The notes under the pieces: model-generated | The model's database searches: none | Seen by the model: only the letters and a program-made list of their open reading frames with translations | What the model was told of the DNA's origin: nothing | Assembly (NCBI GenBank): GCA_036661035.1 | Contig: JAVWZM010000088.1 | Span: 1 to 8,407, forward strand | Direction: 5' to 3' | Source: JAGPHI01 sp036661035 | GTDB lineage: Bacteria; Bacillota; Clostridia; Oscillospirales; Ruminococcaceae | DNA: 8,407 nucleotides | Shown: in pieces, positions 7,722 to 8,407 of the stretch | Numbering within the stretch: the first letter of the stretch is position 1 | How the letters are laid out: the number at the start of each line of letters is the position of its first letter | Program-made: the position numbers and the translations under genes

Positions 7722-7795
7722 TGCGGAATTGTGTAATGGTAGCACGACAGACTCTGACTCTGTTTGTGAGGGTTCGAGTCCTTCTTCCGCAACCA
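7722..7795 (+). tRNA. tRNA-Gln (anticodon CTG)
   Basis: Complete cloverleaf. The acceptor is TGCGGAA with TTCCGCA, discriminator A and encoded CCA. The D arm is GTG/CAC with loop AATGGTAG. The anticodon stem is ACAGA/TCTGT and the loop CTCTGAC gives anticodon CTG, reading CAG. The T arm is GAGGG-TTCGAGT-CCTTC with one G-T pair. The variable region is 4 nt. The first base T is usual for tRNA-Gln. Confidence 0.96.
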
Positions 7796-7824
7796 ATGGC
7801 AGCAGGCTTGCTGCCATTATTTTT
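7796..7824 (+). terminator. Terminator-like hairpin between the two tRNA genes
   Basis: The 29-bp spacer is entirely a perfect 9-bp stem ATGGCAGCA/TGCTGCCAT with loop GGCT, then TATTTTT running into the tRNA-Pro 5' end. It has the form of an intrinsic terminator on the plus strand but sits inside the tRNA unit, with no separate promoter visible for tRNA-Pro. It may be a partial terminator or a processing signal. Confidence 0.65.
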
Positions 7825-7900
7825 CGGGGTATAGCGCAGATGGTAGCGCGCTTGGTTCGGGACCAAGAGGCCGGGCGTTCAAATCGCCCTACTCCGACCA
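7825..7900 (+). tRNA. tRNA-Pro (anticodon CGG)
   Basis: Complete cloverleaf. The acceptor is CGGGGTA with TACTCCG (one G-T), discriminator A and encoded CCA. The D arm is around GCGC-AGATGGTA-GCGC. The anticodon stem is CTTGG/CCAAG and the loop TTCGGGA gives anticodon CGG, reading CCG. The T arm has the loop TTCAAAT between GGGCG and CGCCC. It begins at the T-run of the preceding hairpin. Confidence 0.96.
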
Positions 7901-7947
7901 CGCATTTGGCAGTTGGCAAGCGTAGCTTAGCCTATCCATGTAATGGA

Positions 7948-8013
7948 CGCCAAAAGAAAAGCAGTTCATTTAGCATCGAATAGATGCGAAAATGGGCTGC
8001 TTTTGTTTTGGCG
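7948..8013 (+). terminator. Long nested hairpin, probable terminator of the tRNA unit
   Basis: The outer arms (7948-7964 and 7997-8013) pair at 16 of 17 positions, CGCCAAAAGAAAAGCAG with its near-complement. Inner stems are CATTT/AAATG and GCATC/GATGC around loop GAATA. The right arm gives CTGC followed by TTTTGTTTT, so a shorter GCAG/CTGC hairpin with that T-rich tail would terminate plus-strand transcripts. The minus strand reads similarly, so it could act both ways. Between tRNA-Pro and this hairpin (7901-7947) I see only small hairpins. Confidence 0.7.
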
Positions 8014-8095
8014 CTTTGTCAAATATTGGGATAGTCGCCCGTAAAACAGGAAGGCTCTTCGTCAAACGTTGGGGTAGCCGCACGTAAAATAGGAA
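8014..8095. repeat. Diverged tandem repeat, two 39-bp units
   Basis: Units 8014-8052 and 8057-8095 match at 32 of 39 positions, with a 43-bp period. Six of the seven differences are transitions. Shared words include TTG/TTGGGG-type G-rich tracts, CGTAAAA and AGGAA. No open frame or promoter is evident. The pair sits between two terminator-like hairpins. Confidence 0.7.
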
Positions 8096-8100
8096 TTGCA

Positions 8101-8142
8101 CCAAGGTGTTCTATGCAAGAACGCCTTGGCATTTTTATTTTT
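8101..8142 (+). terminator. Strong intrinsic terminator
   Basis: CCAAGGTGTTCT (8101-8112) pairs with AGAACGCCTTGG (8118-8129) over 12 bp with one wobble and loop ATGCA. It is followed by CATTTTTATTTTT. It is oriented on the plus strand, after the tandem repeat. What transcript it ends is unclear: read-through from the tRNAs, or an unseen small RNA. Confidence 0.85.
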
Positions 8143-8221
8143 GCAATGCCAAAGTGGGAAACAGGTCTTTTCCTTGTTGCAAAAGCATGGTATACTTTGG
8201 AAAAGGTTGTTTGTATTTTGC

Positions 8222-8407
8222 TCGTCAGTAGGGGACGATGCCCACATCGTCCCGTATATTGAATTATCGCAATATGGAACGGTTGCCCAAAAATACATGA
8301 ACGGAATTATTGGCATAAACAAATGTGTGATTATGCCAAATCACATACATATGATTATCGTTATTGATGAACGTGAAAATGGGACAATGTGGGCGGATAA
8401 CGGGACG
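8222..8407 (+). CDS. REP-associated Y1 (HUH) transposase, partial, N-terminus not recognisable
   Basis: The frame translates as VGDDAHIVPYIELSQYG, then KCVIMPNHIHMIIVIDE, and runs open to the window end. MPNHIHMIIVI is the HUH metal-binding signature of IS200-like/Y1 transposases, and VGDDAHIVP is typical of the Firmicute RAYT (TnpA-REP) subgroup. These single-stranded-DNA endonucleases act on REP hairpins. The catalytic Tyr would lie beyond the window. The frame stays open upstream to 8093 but has no ATG before 8300. The residues before VGDD do not resemble the expected N-terminal block (a Tyr- and Thr-rich strand such as YFVT), so the gene is probably truncated or rearranged at its 5' end. 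A GTAG-flanked REP-like hairpin lies in the frame at 8228-8253. Confidence 0.72.
8228..8253 (+). repeat. REP-like hairpin with 5' GTAG, inside the transposase frame
   Basis: GTAG (8228-8231) directly precedes a perfect 9-bp stem, GGGACGATG with CATCGTCCC, and loop CCCA. A GTAG tetranucleotide at the foot of a palindrome is the known recognition layout for REP-associated transposases in enterobacteria. An inverted relative, GGGACAATGTGGGC (8381-8394), matches the reverse complement of 8240-8253 at 13 of 14 bases. The hairpin encodes VGDDAHIVP in the transposase frame. Confidence 0.7.

Noticed and set aside
7880..7900. tRNA-Pro 3' end as an integration (att) site
   Set aside because: No direct repeat of the tRNA 3' end and no integrase were seen in the window. 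The nearby transposase is of the HUH type, which does not use tRNA att sites.
7630..7983. Open frames running through the two tRNA genes on both strands
   Set aside because: They span the promoter, both complete tRNAs and their hairpins, so they are chance frames.
8195..8212. Possible third copy of the 53-bp repeat (AAAAGGTTGTTT match)
   Set aside because: Only a 12-base exact match with loose similarity around it. Neither stem partner is present.
8062..8322. 86-aa open frame on the minus strand
   Set aside because: It lies opposite the terminator and the transposase frame, has no recognisable domain, and parts mirror the REP palindrome.
1..8407. CRISPR array
   Set aside because: No regularly spaced direct repeats with unique spacers. 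The only repeats are two distant copies and one diverged tandem pair.

Overview
The window looks like a chromosomal segment of a low-to-moderate GC anaerobic Firmicute, most likely a clostridium of the Oscillospiraceae/Ruminococcaceae type. This is inferred from the T-box leader, consensus sigma-A promoters, strong GGAGG ribosome binding sites, CCA-encoding tRNA genes and the style of the proteins. No taxonomic marker gene is present, so the assignment is tentative.

Layout. All four complete protein genes lie on the minus strand and read right to left. pfkA (7513-6437), a 6-phosphofructokinase, comes first. A near-consensus promoter (6342-6314) follows, overlapped by a perfect 17-bp inverted repeat, and then a T-box riboswitch leader ending in an intrinsic terminator (about 6225-5990). 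Behind the leader lie a polytopic membrane protein resembling GT-C glycosyltransferases (5813-3930), a GT2 glycosyltransferase fused to a GtrA membrane domain (3904-2834), and valS, valyl-tRNA synthetase (2746-119). The T-box probably carries a valine GUC specifier. The natural reading is that it controls valS, yet valS lies more than 3 kb downstream behind two envelope-glycosylation genes.

A 53-bp intergenic repeat (51/53 identical) occurs twice in the same orientation, once between the T-box and the membrane gene and once just after valS, so it brackets the three-gene block. It has two interleaved inverted repeats that could form a pseudoknot, and one base pair covaries between the copies.

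On the plus strand, divergent from pfkA, a perfect consensus promoter (7681-7709) drives tRNA-Gln(CTG) and tRNA-Pro(CGG), with a terminator-like hairpin between the two tRNAs. Beyond them are a long terminator-like hairpin, a diverged tandem repeat and another strong terminator. The right edge holds a fragment of a REP-associated Y1 (HUH) transposase whose coding sequence contains a GTAG-flanked REP-like hairpin. Its N-terminal part is not recognisable and its C-terminus runs off the window.

Functionally, the GT2-GtrA protein probably makes or presents a polyprenyl-phosphate-linked sugar. The GT-C-like protein would be a plausible user of that sugar outside the membrane. valS and the T-box link the transcript to valine tRNA charging. 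The main oddities are the T-box-to-valS separation, the structured repeat pair, the palindrome over the promoter and the REP hairpin inside the transposase frame.
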